From assembly GCF_001506165.1 (NCBI RefSeq), contig NZ_CP011427.1, positions 124,001 through 188,000 of the forward strand: DNA of 64,000 nucleotides, in the 5' to 3' direction. Of this stretch, positions 12,050 through 21,386 are shown in pieces. The notes under the pieces were generated by a model. That model did no database searches and was not told the DNA's origin. It saw only the letters and a program-made list of their open reading frames with translations. Position numbers and translations under genes: made by a program. Position 1 is the stretch's first letter; each line of letters starts with the position of its first letter. This DNA is from Pantoea vagans. GTDB lineage: Bacteria > Pseudomonadota > Gammaproteobacteria > Enterobacterales > Enterobacteriaceae.

Positions 12050-12446
12050 GCTTTGCTCAATCCAGCCAAAAAACTGCCTTCACGTTTAAGATGTACTCCC
12101 GGTGGAACCATCAATACAAGTCAATTTTGGCGAGCAGAAGTCATTCTGACAAGAAAAAACTCAGATAAAATAACGCACAAAATCATTGAATTATAAATTA
12201 TTAGATTATTCCTTAGTGGGATGTTAACCAGGCGGCACTCAATTAAATATCGGTATTTTCTGAATTTAGTCAAACCCGGTTGACTTATTGTGAAAATTTA
12301 AGTCTAGCGATAACAAGAAGTTGTTAGCAGCGGTAAGTGGATATGTGTCACCATGCTTTCCATTCGTTGCGTGTCGCACAATGCTTCGGGCTTCGGTATG
12401 CTGGCATTATCGCGTTTCACAAGGTTGTGCAAAGTTTGAGGCTGAT
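12050..12446. other. igaA-nudE divergent spacer
   Basis: This 397-bp AT-rich spacer lies between divergent igaA and nudE. A TTGACT at 12280-12285 could be a -35 element for nudE, but no good -10 hexamer follows at 16-18 bp. In-frame codons run upstream of nudE from 12321, but they have no similarity to NudE and are read as non-coding. Confidence 0.45.
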
Positions 12447-13013
12447 ATGAAAATGACATTGAAAAAACCTGACATCCTCAACGTGGAAGCTGTCGCTCGC
12501 TCCCGATTATTCACCATCGAAGCGGTTGATCTCGCTTTCAGTAATGGTGCACGCCGCGTCTATGAACGTATGAAACCTTCCGATCGTGAAGCGGTGATGA
12601 TCGTGCCGATTATCGGTGAGGATGTCATCCTGATTCAGGAATATGCCGTCGGGTTGGAAAGCTACGAGTTGGGCTTCCCAAAAGGGTTGATTGATCCTGG
12701 CGAAAGCGCCTTTGAAGCGGCCGACCGTGAACTCAAAGAGGAAGCGGGTTTTGGTGCCAGGAAGCTGGAAGCGCTGGGCAAACTCACCATGGCACCCTCC
12801 TATTTCTCCAGCAAGATGAACATTGTGGTGGCGGAAGAGTTATATGAAGAGAAGCTGGAAGGGGATGAACCGGAACCGCTGATTGTCCGGCGTTGGCCGC
12901 TTAACAACCTGCTGGCACTGCTGGACGAGCCGGATTTCCGTGAAGCGCGTAACGTCAGTGCGCTGTTTTTGGTACGTGAATGGCTGGTGAAGCAGGGGCG
13001 TTTAACCTACTGA
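12447..13013 (+). CDS. nudE: ADP compounds hydrolase NudE
   Basis: This 188-residue Nudix hydrolase cleaves ADP-ribose, Ap3A and NADH-type substrates to AMP-containing products. The Nudix box GX5EX7REUXEEXGU is intact at about residues 89-111 (GLIDPGESAFEAADRELKEE then AGF). Substrate-side elements REAVMIVPI, YELGFPKG and APSYFSSKMNIVVA match E. coli NudE. The start at 12447 gives MKMTLKKPDILNVEAVARSRL; an ATG two codons later is an alternative. It converges on mrcA and shares a terminator with it. Confidence 0.96.
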   Translation: MKMTLKKPDILNVEAVARSRLFTIEAVDLAFSNGARRVYERMKPSDREAVMIVPIIGEDVILIQEYAVGLESYELGFPKGLIDPGESAFEAADRELKEEAGFGARKLEALGKLTMAPSYFSSKMNIVVAEELYEEKLEGDEPEPLIVRRWPLNNLLALLDEPDFREARNVSALFLVREWLVKQGRLTY

Positions 13014-13031
13014 TTTACGCCCTGCACAGAT

Positions 13032-13062
13032 AAAAAAGCCGGCAAACAGTGCCGGCTTTTTT
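13032..13062. terminator. Bidirectional rho-independent terminator, nudE/mrcA
   Basis: The stem is symmetrical: an A-tract followed by gccggca, a short loop, then tgccggc followed by a T-tract. It therefore gives a GC stem with a U-run on both strands, right between the nudE and mrcA stop codons. Confidence 0.92.
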
Positions 13063-13064
13063 CA

Positions 13065-15614
13065 TTAGAACAGTTCGTGGCTTTCACCGTTGTCCATGAT
13101 AGTGGTGCCGACATCATGGGACGAGTACTCGGTGGGCTGAGTACCGTTGATAAAGTACTCCTGACGGGTATTGCCTCCGCCGTTAGCCAGTTTGCCGGTA
13201 CCACGATCGATGGTCACGGTGACCACGCCATCCGGCGGTGTCAGAGGCTGCACAGGCACACCATCCAGAGCGGATTTCATGTAATCATCCCACGCTGGCT
13301 GCGCACTTTTCGCGCCACCCTCATAGCCAGAGATCTGATCTGGAATGGCACCTGACATGGTCGAGCGGCCCAGCGCACGCGAATCATCGAAACCGATCCA
13401 CACCGAGGTCACCACGCCCGGGCCATATCCAGAGAACCAGGCGTCTTTCGAGCTGTTGGTGGTACCGGTTTTTCCGCCGATATCATTACGCTTTAGATCG
13501 CGGCCTGCACGCCAGCCCGTTCCCATCCAGCCCGGTTCGCCAAAGATATTGGAGTTCAGCGCGCTTTTGATCAGGAATGACAGCGGCGTGTTAATCACGT
13601 GCGGTGCATATTGCTGATCGCCAGCCGGCTGTGGCTGAGCGGGTACTTGCTCCAGTTCCGGTTGTGGCACGGTCTGATTTTGCGATTGATCGGAAGTCGA
13701 AATGTTTTCCACACTCTCTTCGTTCAACGCCACGGATTTCTTGGTTTCACCGTAAATCACCGGCAGGTTGCACTGCGGACAGGCAATTTTCGGCTTCTCT
13801 TCAAATATCACGCCACCCTGTTCATTTTCAATTTTGGTAATGAAGTAAGGGTCGATCAGGAAGCCACCGTTCGCCATCACCGAATAACCGCGCGCCATTT
13901 GCATTGGTGTAAATGAAGCCGCACCTAAAGCCAGTGACTCGGTATGGATAATGTTTTGCGCCGGGAAGCCGAAGCGCTGCAAATATTCAGCGGCATAATC
14001 CACGCCCATGGCGCGCATCGCACGGACCATCACCACGTTTTTAGACTCGCCCAGGCCCTGACGTAAGCGAATGGGACCCGCGTAAGTCGGTGGTGAGTTT
14101 TTCGGACGCCAGTCGGCACCGGCACCGGCATCCCAACGCGAAATCGGTACGTCGTTAAGGATAGAAGCCAGCGTCAAACCACGGTCCATGGCGGCGGTAT
14201 ACAGGAACGGTTTGATGTTTGAACCCACCTGACGCAGCGCCTGCGTTGCGCGGTTAAACATACTTTGGTTGAAGTCAAAACCGCCGACCAGCGCGCGTAC
14301 CGCACCGTCTTCCGGATTGAGCGACACCAGTGCTGAGTTCACCAGCGGCACCTGACCTAACCACCAGTCATTATTCACTTTGCGCACCCAAATCTGCTGG
14401 CCGGTTTGCAGCACCTGCGTCACGCTGCGCGGCGTTGGACCCTGCAACGTGTCAGATTTGTACGGACGCGCCCAGCGGACGCCTGCCAGGCTCAGCGATA
14501 CGCTGCTGCCATCTTTCATCATTGCAGTCGCTTCATCAGCGCTGGCGCTGGTGACCACGGCGGCATTCAATGGGCCGTAAGTCGGCAAGTCTTTCAGGGC
14601 GTTTTGAATACGGCTCTTATCCCAGCTGGCTTCACCCACTTTCCACAGCACGTTGGTGGGGCCGCGGTAACCATGACGCATGTCGTAAGCCATCACGTTA
14701 TTACGCACGGCTTGCTGCGCGGCTTCCTGTAGATGACGAGTGACAGTGGTATAGACCTTGTAGCCATCTTCGTAGGCGCTATCACCGTAACGCTTCACCA
14801 TCTCCTGGCGCACCATTTCGCTCAAATAAGGGGCAGAGAACGCAATTTCGGGGCCGTGGTAGACCGCGACCAGTGGCGTATTGCGCGCCTCATCATACTG
14901 CTGCTGGGTGATGTAATTCTGGTCGAGCATACGCGCCAGCACCACATTACGACGCGACAGCGCGCGGGCATGTGAGTAAAGCGGGTTGAACGTTGAAGGT
15001 GCTTTCGGCAAACCAGCGATCATCGCCATTTCGCTTAACGACAGCTGATCAACGGGTTTACCAAAATAGACCTGTGCCGCCGCCCCTACGCCATAGGCGC
15101 GATAGCCGAGATAGATTTTGTTGAGATACAGCTCGAGGATTTCATCTTTACTCAGCAGCTGCTCAATGCGAATCGCGAGGAAGGCCTCTTTGATCTTACG
15201 CATCAGCGTGCGTTCAGGACTAAGGAAGAAGTTACGCGCCAGCTGTTGCGTAATGGTACTCGCACCCTGTGAGGCGTGTCCGGATACCAGCGCAATGCTG
15301 GCGGCACGGAAAATCCCCACCGGATCGACACCATGGTGCTCGTAGAAACGGCTGTCTTCGGTCGCAATGAACGCTTTAATCAGCTCAGGCGGCATCTGTT
15401 GCAGGGTGAGCGGCACGCGGCGCTTCTCACCATACTGGGCGATCAACTCGCCGTCAGCGCTGTAAACCTGCATGGGGGTTTGCAGACGCACGTCTTTCAA
15501 TGTGTTCACGTCTGGCAGCTGTGGCTCAATGTACTTGTACAAGCCATAGACCGTGCCGGCTCCCAGCAAGATGCAACACACTGCAAGAATCAATAAATAC
15601 TTTACGAACTTCAC
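13065..15614 (-). CDS. mrcA: Penicillin-binding protein 1A (bifunctional class A PBP)
   Basis: This 849-residue (E. coli 850) bitopic inner-membrane enzyme polymerises and crosslinks peptidoglycan. After a cytoplasmic stub and TM helix (about 6-28) comes the GT51 glycosyltransferase domain with catalytic Glu in IATEDSRFYEHHGVD and the QGASTITQQLARN motif. The transpeptidase domain has the SxxK motif SNIK with nucleophile Ser in LRQVGSNIKPFLYTA, the SxN motif SKN in GLGESKNVVM, and the KTG motif in IGGKTGTTNSSKD. The linker near residues 640-690 is Gln/Pro-rich and diverges from E. coli. It is divergent from the hof operon. Confidence 0.98.
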   Translation of the reverse strand: MKFVKYLLILAVCCILLGAGTVYGLYKYIEPQLPDVNTLKDVRLQTPMQVYSADGELIAQYGEKRRVPLTLQQMPPELIKAFIATEDSRFYEHHGVDPVGIFRAASIALVSGHASQGASTITQQLARNFFLSPERTLMRKIKEAFLAIRIEQLLSKDEILELYLNKIYLGYRAYGVGAAAQVYFGKPVDQLSLSEMAMIAGLPKAPSTFNPLYSHARALSRRNVVLARMLDQNYITQQQYDEARNTPLVAVYHGPEIAFSAPYLSEMVRQEMVKRYGDSAYEDGYKVYTTVTRHLQEAAQQAVRNNVMAYDMRHGYRGPTNVLWKVGEASWDKSRIQNALKDLPTYGPLNAAVVTSASADEATAMMKDGSSVSLSLAGVRWARPYKSDTLQGPTPRSVTQVLQTGQQIWVRKVNNDWWLGQVPLVNSALVSLNPEDGAVRALVGGFDFNQSMFNRATQALRQVGSNIKPFLYTAAMDRGLTLASILNDVPISRWDAGAGADWRPKNSPPTYAGPIRLRQGLGESKNVVMVRAMRAMGVDYAAEYLQRFGFPAQNIIHTESLALGAASFTPMQMARGYSVMANGGFLIDPYFITKIENEQGGVIFEEKPKIACPQCNLPVIYGETKKSVALNEESVENISTSDQSQNQTVPQPELEQVPAQPQPAGDQQYAPHVINTPLSFLIKSALNSNIFGEPGWMGTGWRAGRDLKRNDIGGKTGTTNSSKDAWFSGYGPGVVTSVWIGFDDSRALGRSTMSGAIPDQISGYEGGAKSAQPAWDDYMKSALDGVPVQPLTPPDGVVTVTIDRGTGKLANGGGNTRQEYFINGTQPTEYSSHDVGTTIMDNGESHELF

Positions 15615-15695
15615 CTGAGAATTCCCATCTGTTGTCGTTTGGGCAGTTTATAAACAATCGCGCGGTAGTATAAAGGCAAGCCTGACGCTTTGATA

Positions 15696-15713
15696 TACCC
15701 GTCATACTTCAAG
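15696..15713. repeat. 18-bp shared intergenic repeat, copy 1
   Basis: The 18 bases tacccgtcatacttcaag recur exactly, in inverse orientation, at 21387-21404 upstream of damX. This copy lies in the mrcA-hofM divergent spacer, about 60 bp before the hofM start. Motifs of this kind recur in intergenic DNA of enteric relatives (from memory). Confidence 0.6.
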
Positions 15714-15770
15714 GGGTAGGTGCGCCAGGGTAGACCTTTTTTTACCTTTAAAGATAAGGAGATCGCGCAC

Positions 15771-16580
15771 ATGGCTTTTCAGCGCTGGCAAATCGGACTG
15801 GACATCCAAAATGGACAACTCTGCGCCTTGGGCATTGAACGCCGACGTCATGGTTGGCAACTGCGACACTGGTGGCAGCAACCGGTGCCGCACGATACGT
15901 TACGCAACGGCGTGTTGCAAACGACCCCGTTGTTACAGGAGATGTTAACGCGCTGGCAGCGTCATCTGCCTAAGCGTTATTCTCTCCGCGTTGGGCTGCC
16001 TCCACAGTTGGTGCTGCAACGCACGTTGCCGTTGCCGGAGACTTCTCTGAGTGAGCCGGCCATGAGCCGCTATGTTGCCTCTTCGGCGCAACGTTTATTT
16101 CCTGTCGAGCCCGCTTCGCTGTCAATTGACTACCGAGCCGCAGGGAAAGCTTCGCAGATATGCATCACCGCCGCGCGGCGCGAGGTGATTGCACAGTGGC
16201 TCTCACCGTTGAAGCAATCCGGCTTGCGGCCTGATGTGTTTGAACTCAGTAGCCTGGCGCTAACCCAGATTGCCATGCGCATGCCACTGCAGCGTGACCA
16301 GCTGTTGATCCATCCTCTGCACGACCACTGGCTGTGGACGCTAGCGGGCGAACAGACCACATCAGGTGCCGGGTCTGAACCTTTGACACTGGCGCAATTA
16401 CGCGACACTTTCCCGCAGGCCGCTGCAGTATTCTGTACCTCTTCGCAAATACTGTCTGAACCCGGCGTGACCTGCTGTAAACCCCTCTCATTACTGCAAT
16501 ATCGACAGCCGCCGTTGCCTGCTCACGAAGGTGACTTTTCAATTGCGCTTGGTTTAGCGCTGCGTCCAGAGGATGCATGA
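15771..16580 (+). CDS. hofM: HofM, PilM-like DNA utilisation protein
   Basis: This 269-residue, actin-like-fold PilM relative is the first gene of a five-gene operon matching E. coli hofMNOPQ, which is needed for using external DNA as a nutrient and is homologous to competence and type IV pilus assembly genes. The N-terminus WQIGLDIQNGQLCALGIERR is the PilM phosphate-1-like strand. RLFPVEPASLSIDYRA matches the region after it in HofM. A longer frame opens at 15720, but an AAGGAG lies just before the ATG at 15771. The stop overlaps the hofN start. Confidence 0.88.
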   Translation: MAFQRWQIGLDIQNGQLCALGIERRRHGWQLRHWWQQPVPHDTLRNGVLQTTPLLQEMLTRWQRHLPKRYSLRVGLPPQLVLQRTLPLPETSLSEPAMSRYVASSAQRLFPVEPASLSIDYRAAGKASQICITAARREVIAQWLSPLKQSGLRPDVFELSSLALTQIAMRMPLQRDQLLIHPLHDHWLWTLAGEQTTSGAGSEPLTLAQLRDTFPQAAAVFCTSSQILSEPGVTCCKPLSLLQYRQPPLPAHEGDFSIALGLALRPEDA

Positions 16581-17122
16581 TGCTGGCCGTCAATCTGCTT
16601 CCCTGGCGCAGACAGCAGTGGCAGCGTCGCCGTCGGCAGAGCGTTGTGCTGTTGGGATGTAGCCTGACAATAACGGGGATTGCTTTACTGGCAGGGTGGT
16701 GGCGCAGCAGCGAGGCCTTGTACCAGCAACAGGCGAGGTTAAACGAAGTCAGCCATCTTCGAGACGGTCTACAACAACAGCTCACGCTACAGTATTCACT
16801 GCTTCAGCAGCGTGACGCACTCCTGCGTACGCGCTTTGTCTGGCAACAACAGCAGGCAGAACATCAGCGTTGGCAGCTATTCTGGCAACAGTTGCCCGCG
16901 TTGATGCCAGACACGCTGTGGTTGAATCGAGTGGAGCGGCGGCAAGGCGTGCTGGTGCTGGAAGGGCAGGCACAGAGCATGTTGTCAGTAAGAGATTTCC
17001 GCCAGCAACTGATGACGCAACCGCTGTTGGCCAAAGTCAGGCCGGGCCACGTGCAGCGTCTGTCTGGCGGTGATTATCGCTTCACATTACAAGCACGTGT
17101 ACAGGAGATAGCGAATGAATGA
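16577..17122 (+). CDS. hofN: HofN, PilN-like inner-membrane protein
   Basis: This 181-residue protein has the PilN architecture: a short N-terminal motif VNLLPWRRQQWQRRR that contacts PilM in pilus systems, one TM helix (about 24-42, VVLLGCSLTITGIALLAGWW), a Gln-rich coiled coil (about 48-100) and a ferredoxin-like periplasmic domain (LMPDTLWLNRVERRQGVLVL). It overlaps hofM by four bases and hofO by eight, implying coupling. A second ATG at 16580 is an equally good start. The coiled coil is strikingly rich in Gln and Arg. Confidence 0.87.
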   Translation: MMLAVNLLPWRRQQWQRRRRQSVVLLGCSLTITGIALLAGWWRSSEALYQQQARLNEVSHLRDGLQQQLTLQYSLLQQRDALLRTRFVWQQQQAEHQRWQLFWQQLPALMPDTLWLNRVERRQGVLVLEGQAQSMLSVRDFRQQLMTQPLLAKVRPGHVQRLSGGDYRFTLQARVQEIANE

Positions 17123-17609
17123 AGCGCTGCTTCGTTGGTTGGCACTCTCTCTGGCCATACGCATGGCGTGCCTGGTCATGATGTCAGCGCTGCTGCTGGC
17201 GCTGGCGTGGTGGGTTCTGTTGCGGCCACTACAGCAGCGGCATGATGTGCTGGTGCGACAGCAGGATGACATGACACAGCAGGTTCACCTGGGTCAGCAG
17301 CAACTCGCCGCGCGCCCACCCATCAATACGTTAGAAAGTGAGATCGCGCTGTTATTGCAGCCCGCGAGGGCAAACGTCGTGCGGCAAACCCTCGAAAATC
17401 TGGTGGCGGCACGTGGAACACAGCTGGAGAGCTGGCAGCCCACGAGCCAACCTCAGCAGCTGCATCTGCGGCTTGACTGGCCGCAATTTCTACCTCTCTT
17501 CGATGAGCTGGCACAGGCGCACGTTTCTGTTCCGCAGCGCTTTGAGCTGCGCACAGAGAAGGGGACGCTGATAACGCAGATGTGGCTGGAGGATGAAAAT
17601 GCGGATTAG
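17115..17609 (+). CDS. hofO: HofO, PilO-like inner-membrane protein
   Basis: This 164-residue protein has one N-terminal TM helix (about 18-38, CLVMMSALLLALAWWVLL), a coiled coil (about 40-66) and a PilO-like periplasmic domain. Similarity to E. coli HofO is weak, as usual for this fast-evolving family, so the assignment depends mainly on position between hofN and hofP and on the TM plus coiled-coil layout. In pilus systems PilN and PilO dimerise through their coiled coils to link PilM to the secretin. It overlaps its neighbours at both ends. Confidence 0.82.
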   Translation: MNEALLRWLALSLAIRMACLVMMSALLLALAWWVLLRPLQQRHDVLVRQQDDMTQQVHLGQQQLAARPPINTLESEIALLLQPARANVVRQTLENLVAARGTQLESWQPTSQPQQLHLRLDWPQFLPLFDELAQAHVSVPQRFELRTEKGTLITQMWLEDENAD

Positions 17610-17979
17610 TGTCGGGCTGTTGCTGCTGTGCAGCAGCCTGGCGCTGGCTCGCGATCCTTTTCAGTCGTTGACAGAAAGGCTCTGTCTGCCGCAGGCGGCA
17701 GAACCCGATGGCTGGCGTTTGCAGGGCATTGTCGGGACGTCGCAGCGTTATGTCGCCTGGCTGGTTTCACCACAGGGCAAAAGTCATCGCCTCACGACGC
17801 AGGCCACATTGCCACACACCGCGTGGCAGGTTACAGAACTCACCTCGCGTAGCCTCACATTGCGTGCAGCACAGCGTTGCCCGCCACAGCAAATCACTTG
17901 GGTAATAAAAGGAGGATTTTATGAAATGGATGGCCCTGACATTATGGCTGATCCTGAGCGCGCCACTGCTGGCCCGTGA
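17599..17979 (+). CDS. hofP: HofP, PilP-like periplasmic protein
   Basis: This 126-residue protein starts with a signal peptide (RISVGLLLLCSSLALA) followed directly by RDPFQSL, the conserved DPF element of PilP-type proteins. LQGIVGTSQRYVAWLVSPQGKSH is the start of the small beta domain that in pilus systems docks on the secretin. GGAGG at 17588-17592 favours the ATG at 17599 over the one at 17593. Its last 59 bases overlap hofQ in another frame, leaving a tail (MDGPDIMADPERATAGP) with no visible structure. Confidence 0.82.
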   Translation: MRISVGLLLLCSSLALARDPFQSLTERLCLPQAAEPDGWRLQGIVGTSQRYVAWLVSPQGKSHRLTTQATLPHTAWQVTELTSRSLTLRAAQRCPPQQITWVIKGGFYEMDGPDIMADPERATAGP

Positions 17980-19180
17980 GGATCGGTTAAGCCTGGTGTT
18001 TGATGATGCGCCGGTTGAACGCATTTTGCAGGCATTGGCCGATTACCAGCAAACCAACCTGTTGATTGCACCAGGCGTTGAAGGGCGACTATCACTGCGC
18101 CTTGAGGATATCGGCTGGGACCGCGCGTTGGCGTTGGTGACGCAATTGGCAAAATTGACCGTGGTACAGGAAGAGGGCGTGCTATTGGTGTATCCGGAGA
18201 GCTGGCAGCAAATGCAGACGCAGCAGGCTAAAGCGGAGCAGGATGAGCGACAGCAGCAGTTACCCCTTGAGCAGCAGACCATCATGTTGCATTACGCGAG
18301 TGCCAACGATATTTATCGCAGTTTACTCGCAGAGCGCTCACTACTGACGCCTCGCGGTAGCGTGACGGTGGATAGCCGTACCAACAGCTTGCTGCTGCGA
18401 GACACCGCTAAAGCACTGCAAGACACCACGCGCTGGTTGAAGGCTTTGGATAGGCCACTGGAACAAATCGAGTTAGCGGCTCACATCATTACCATTAATG
18501 AAGAACACCTGCGTGAGTTAGGTGTGAGCTGGAACACATCTCCGGCTCAGAGTGTGACAGCGGCGTTGCGCCAACCTCAGTTAGCCATTCCCCTAGCGTT
18601 GGATAATCCCGCTTTGCGCGCAGGCGTGACGCTTGGCCAGGTCAGCGGTGAGTTACTTAACCTTGAGCTCAGCGCGCTGGAGCAGGAAAACCACATCGAA
18701 ATCATCGCTAGCCCGCGCCTGTTTACCTCTAACCAGCAGACCGCTTCTATCAAACAGGGGACTGAGATTCCTTATCAGGTGAAGTCCGGTAATAGCGGCG
18801 CGACGGCGATTGAATTTAAAGAAGCGGTATTGGGCATGGAAGTGACGCCAGTGGTGTTGGGCAATGGGCGTATCCAGTTAAAACTGCGATTAAGCCAAAA
18901 TATGCCGGGACGCAGTCTGAACGTGGGGGAAAACAACGTGTTGAGCATTGATAAGCAGGAAATTGAAACCCAGGTGACGCTGCGCGATGGTGAAACCCTG
19001 GCGCTGGGCGGTATTTTCCAGCAACAGCGTTCGCAGGGTGAAAAGCGTGTGCCAGGCTTAGGCGACATCCCCCTTGTAGGAGGGTTGTTCCGTCAGCAAA
19101 CGGAAGAGCATAAAAAGAAAGAACTGGTGATCTTCATTACCCCTCGACTGGTCAGGGAAGCAGCGCTTACTGCAGGATAA
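17921..19180 (+). CDS. hofQ: HofQ, outer-membrane secretin for DNA uptake
   Basis: This 419-residue secretin forms the outer-membrane channel of the Hof system. A signal peptide (MKWMALTLWLILSAPLLA) precedes a secretin/TonB short N-domain (LSLVFDDAPVERILQALADY), an N1-type domain (about 120-190) and the C-terminal secretin domain with the VPGLGDIPLVGGLFR signature and the final KKKELVIFITPRLV. A strong AAAGGAGGA lies 5 bp before the ATG. It overlaps hofP by 59 bp. No pilotin or pilin genes are nearby; in E. coli such genes lie elsewhere. Confidence 0.93.
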   Translation: MKWMALTLWLILSAPLLAREDRLSLVFDDAPVERILQALADYQQTNLLIAPGVEGRLSLRLEDIGWDRALALVTQLAKLTVVQEEGVLLVYPESWQQMQTQQAKAEQDERQQQLPLEQQTIMLHYASANDIYRSLLAERSLLTPRGSVTVDSRTNSLLLRDTAKALQDTTRWLKALDRPLEQIELAAHIITINEEHLRELGVSWNTSPAQSVTAALRQPQLAIPLALDNPALRAGVTLGQVSGELLNLELSALEQENHIEIIASPRLFTSNQQTASIKQGTEIPYQVKSGNSGATAIEFKEAVLGMEVTPVVLGNGRIQLKLRLSQNMPGRSLNVGENNVLSIDKQEIETQVTLRDGETLALGGIFQQQRSQGEKRVPGLGDIPLVGGLFRQQTEEHKKKELVIFITPRLVREAALTAG

Positions 19181-19660
19181 AGCGGAAAATTCACTCTGAA
19201 TGACCAACTGCGTTGACGCAGGGCAGGAATTAGCTTACAAGGTTTAGCGATTTTTAAAACGGTGTAACGGAACGCGGCAGGATAACCTTCCGATGGGCGT
19301 CAGTCACAAGCGATACTGGCGTCAGAATAGATTTTCCCTAAAAAAATCGAGTTAAAGTTCGATGGCAAAAACGTGAATTCCAGCACTGATAAGCATCAGT
19401 TATTGGAATGCTCACATGCGGCCAACACGCTTGTAGCTTGAAGTGTGAGGGAAAAAAGGAGGGGCGTTACCGTCTCGCGAACCACAGACCGGTCCTGTTC
19501 GTAGGTCGCCGGGGGCAATTTATTCGGTTGCCAAACGGCCATGAGTGTTGAGATAATTTTCCGTCTGACTCTTGTTAATGCTCATGAGGTCTCAGTTCCT
19601 GTCCCGCCAGCAACGCTGAACGCGGGGTATCATCAACGAATTCTTAGTAATACCGATAAA
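19181..19660. other. hofQ-aroK spacer with long aroK leader
   Basis: This 480-bp gap precedes aroK. An in-frame extension of aroK back to 19541 exists but is not family-like. The gap contains an imperfect hairpin at 19377-19409 (arms attcca/tggaat and actgat/atcagt around the loop aagc), TTGACG at 19213-19218 as a possible -35, and a purine-rich aaaaaaggagggg stretch near 19453-19466 with no start codon in range. Multiple promoters are known upstream of aroK in E. coli; I cannot place them here. Confidence 0.45.
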
Positions 19661-20182
19661 ATGGCAGAGAAACGCAATATCTTTCTGGTTGGGCCGATGG
19701 GTGCCGGCAAAAGCACTATTGGTCGTCAGTTAGCTCAGCAACTCAATATGGAATTTTTCGATTCCGATCAGGAAATTGAGCGACGTACCGGAGCGGATGT
19801 AGGCTGGGTATTTGATGTGGAAGGCGAAGCTGGCTTCCGCGATCGCGAAGAGAAGATCATCAACGAACTGACCGAGAAGCAAGGCATTGTCTTGGCAACC
19901 GGTGGTGGTTCTGTCAAATCCCGTGAAACCCGCAATCGTCTCTCCGCCCGCGGCGTGGTCGTGTATCTCGAAACCACTATCGAGAAGCAACTTGCTCGTA
20001 CTCAGCGTGATAAAAAACGTCCGCTGTTGCAGGTTGATGAGCCACCGCGTGAAGTACTGGAAGCGCTAGCTGGCGAACGTAATCCGCTTTATGAAGAGAT
20101 CGCTGACGTCACCATTCGCACTGATGATCAAAGTGCAAAAGTTGTCGCCAATCAGATCATCAACATGCTGGAAAAAAATTAA
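19661..20182 (+). CDS. aroK: Shikimate kinase I
   Basis: This 173-residue cytosolic enzyme phosphorylates shikimate at the 3-hydroxyl in the common aromatic pathway. The Walker A loop is [12 protein letters not shown] (about residues 11-22), the shikimate-binding Asp is in [19 protein letters not shown] (about 80-84) is the glycine-rich substrate motif, and the LID region contains RDKKRPLL. The longer frame from 19541 is rejected because the family starts [19 protein letters not shown]. The Shine-Dalgarno is weak. It leads an operon with aroB 40 bp downstream. Confidence 0.98.
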   Translation: MAEKRNIFLVGPMGAGKSTIGRQLAQQLNMEFFDSDQEIERRTGADVGWVFDVEGEAGFRDREEKIINELTEKQGIVLATGGGSVKSRETRNRLSARGVVVYLETTIEKQLARTQRDKKRPLLQVDEPPREVLEALAGERNPLYEEIADVTIRTDDQSAKVVANQIINMLEKN

Positions 20183-20222
20183 TCCAGCGCCCTGAGGGCT
20201 CAGCAAATAGGTATCGGTCATC

Positions 20223-21311
20223 ATGGAGAAGATCACTGTCTCACTCGGGGATCGCAGTTACCCCATCACCATCGCTGCCGGACTGTTTAACGATCCGGCT
20301 TCTTTTTGGCCCCTAAAGGCAGGCGATAACGCCATGCTGGTGACCAATGAGACGCTGGCCCCGATCTACCTTGATAAGCTCTCGTCACTGCTTAGCCAGG
20401 CGGGAGTAAAGGTGGATCAGGTGATTTTACCTGATGGCGAGAAGTACAAGACGCTGGCCGTCATGGACGAAGTCTTTACCGCATTGCTGCAGAAACCACA
20501 CGGCCGTGATACCACGCTGATTGCGCTTGGTGGTGGTGTGATCGGTGATCTTACTGGATTTGCAGCAGCCAGCTACCAACGTGGCGTGCGCTTTATCCAG
20601 GTGCCTACCACGCTGCTCTCTCAGGTCGACTCCTCTGTCGGCGGCAAAACGGCCGTCAATCATCCGCTTGGCAAAAACATGATTGGTGCTTTCTACCAGC
20701 CCGCTTCTGTGGTGGTGGATACCCAATGTCTGGCGACGCTACCCGCACGCGAACTGGCGTCGGGTCTGGCGGAAGTGATCAAATACGGCATTATCCTTGA
20801 TGGTGATTTCTTCCAGTGGCTGGAGCAGAATCTTGATGCGCTGCTGGCACTGGATGAAAAAGCTATGGCGTACTGCATCCGCCGCTGCTGTGAACTCAAA
20901 GCCGAAGTGGTTGCCGCCGATGAACGTGAAACCGGTCTGCGTGCACTGCTCAATTTGGGCCATACTTTTGGTCATGCGATTGAAGCGCACATGGGGTATG
21001 GCAACTGGTTACATGGTGAAGCGATCGCGGCGGGCATGGTGATGGCAGCGCGCACTGCTGAACGCCTGGGGCAGTTCTCATCTTCAGATACCGATCGCAT
21101 TATTGCGCTGCTGTTGCGCGCTGGATTACCGGTGCATGGCCCGGCCAGCATGAAGGCAGAAGAGTACTTGCCGCACATGATGCGTGATAAAAAAGTGCTG
21201 GCAGGTGAAATGCGTTTGGTGCTGCCTCTCGCAATTGGTCGCTCTGAAGTGCGCGCCGGTGTTGCGCATGATATGGTGCTGGCAGCGATTAACGATTGTA
21301 ATAATTCCTAA
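20223..21311 (+). CDS. aroB: 3-dehydroquinate synthase
   Basis: This 362-residue enzyme converts DAHP to 3-dehydroquinate, using NAD+ and a divalent metal. The NAD-binding glycine-rich segment is [17 protein letters not shown]. The substrate region includes [27 protein letters not shown] (read across residues 130-156). Metal ligands are expected at E195 and the two His in [10 protein letters not shown] and [12 protein letters not shown]. It follows aroK in the same operon. The full length matches E. coli (362). Confidence 0.98.
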   Translation: MEKITVSLGDRSYPITIAAGLFNDPASFWPLKAGDNAMLVTNETLAPIYLDKLSSLLSQAGVKVDQVILPDGEKYKTLAVMDEVFTALLQKPHGRDTTLIALGGGVIGDLTGFAAASYQRGVRFIQVPTTLLSQVDSSVGGKTAVNHPLGKNMIGAFYQPASVVVDTQCLATLPARELASGLAEVIKYGIILDGDFFQWLEQNLDALLALDEKAMAYCIRRCCELKAEVVAADERETGLRALLNLGHTFGHAIEAHMGYGNWLHGEAIAAGMVMAARTAERLGQFSSSDTDRIIALLLRAGLPVHGPASMKAEEYLPHMMRDKKVLAGEMRLVLPLAIGRSEVRAGVAHDMVLAAINDCNNS

Positions 21312-21386
21312 TGAAGACCCTCATCATTCGAGTCGCAGCCAGTCGATAATTGAATGTGTGATTAAGCACAGCCAGCCTGGCAGCAG

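Noticed and set aside
12321..12446. N-terminal extension of nudE
   Set aside because: The extra 42 codons lack similarity to NudE and would place the start in the promoter; the ATG at 12447 gives the family N-terminus.
15602..15770. Sxy-dependent CRP-S site (TGCGA-N6-TCGCA) before hofM
   Set aside because: Expected for competence-type genes, but no matching palindrome was seen in the mrcA-hofM spacer.
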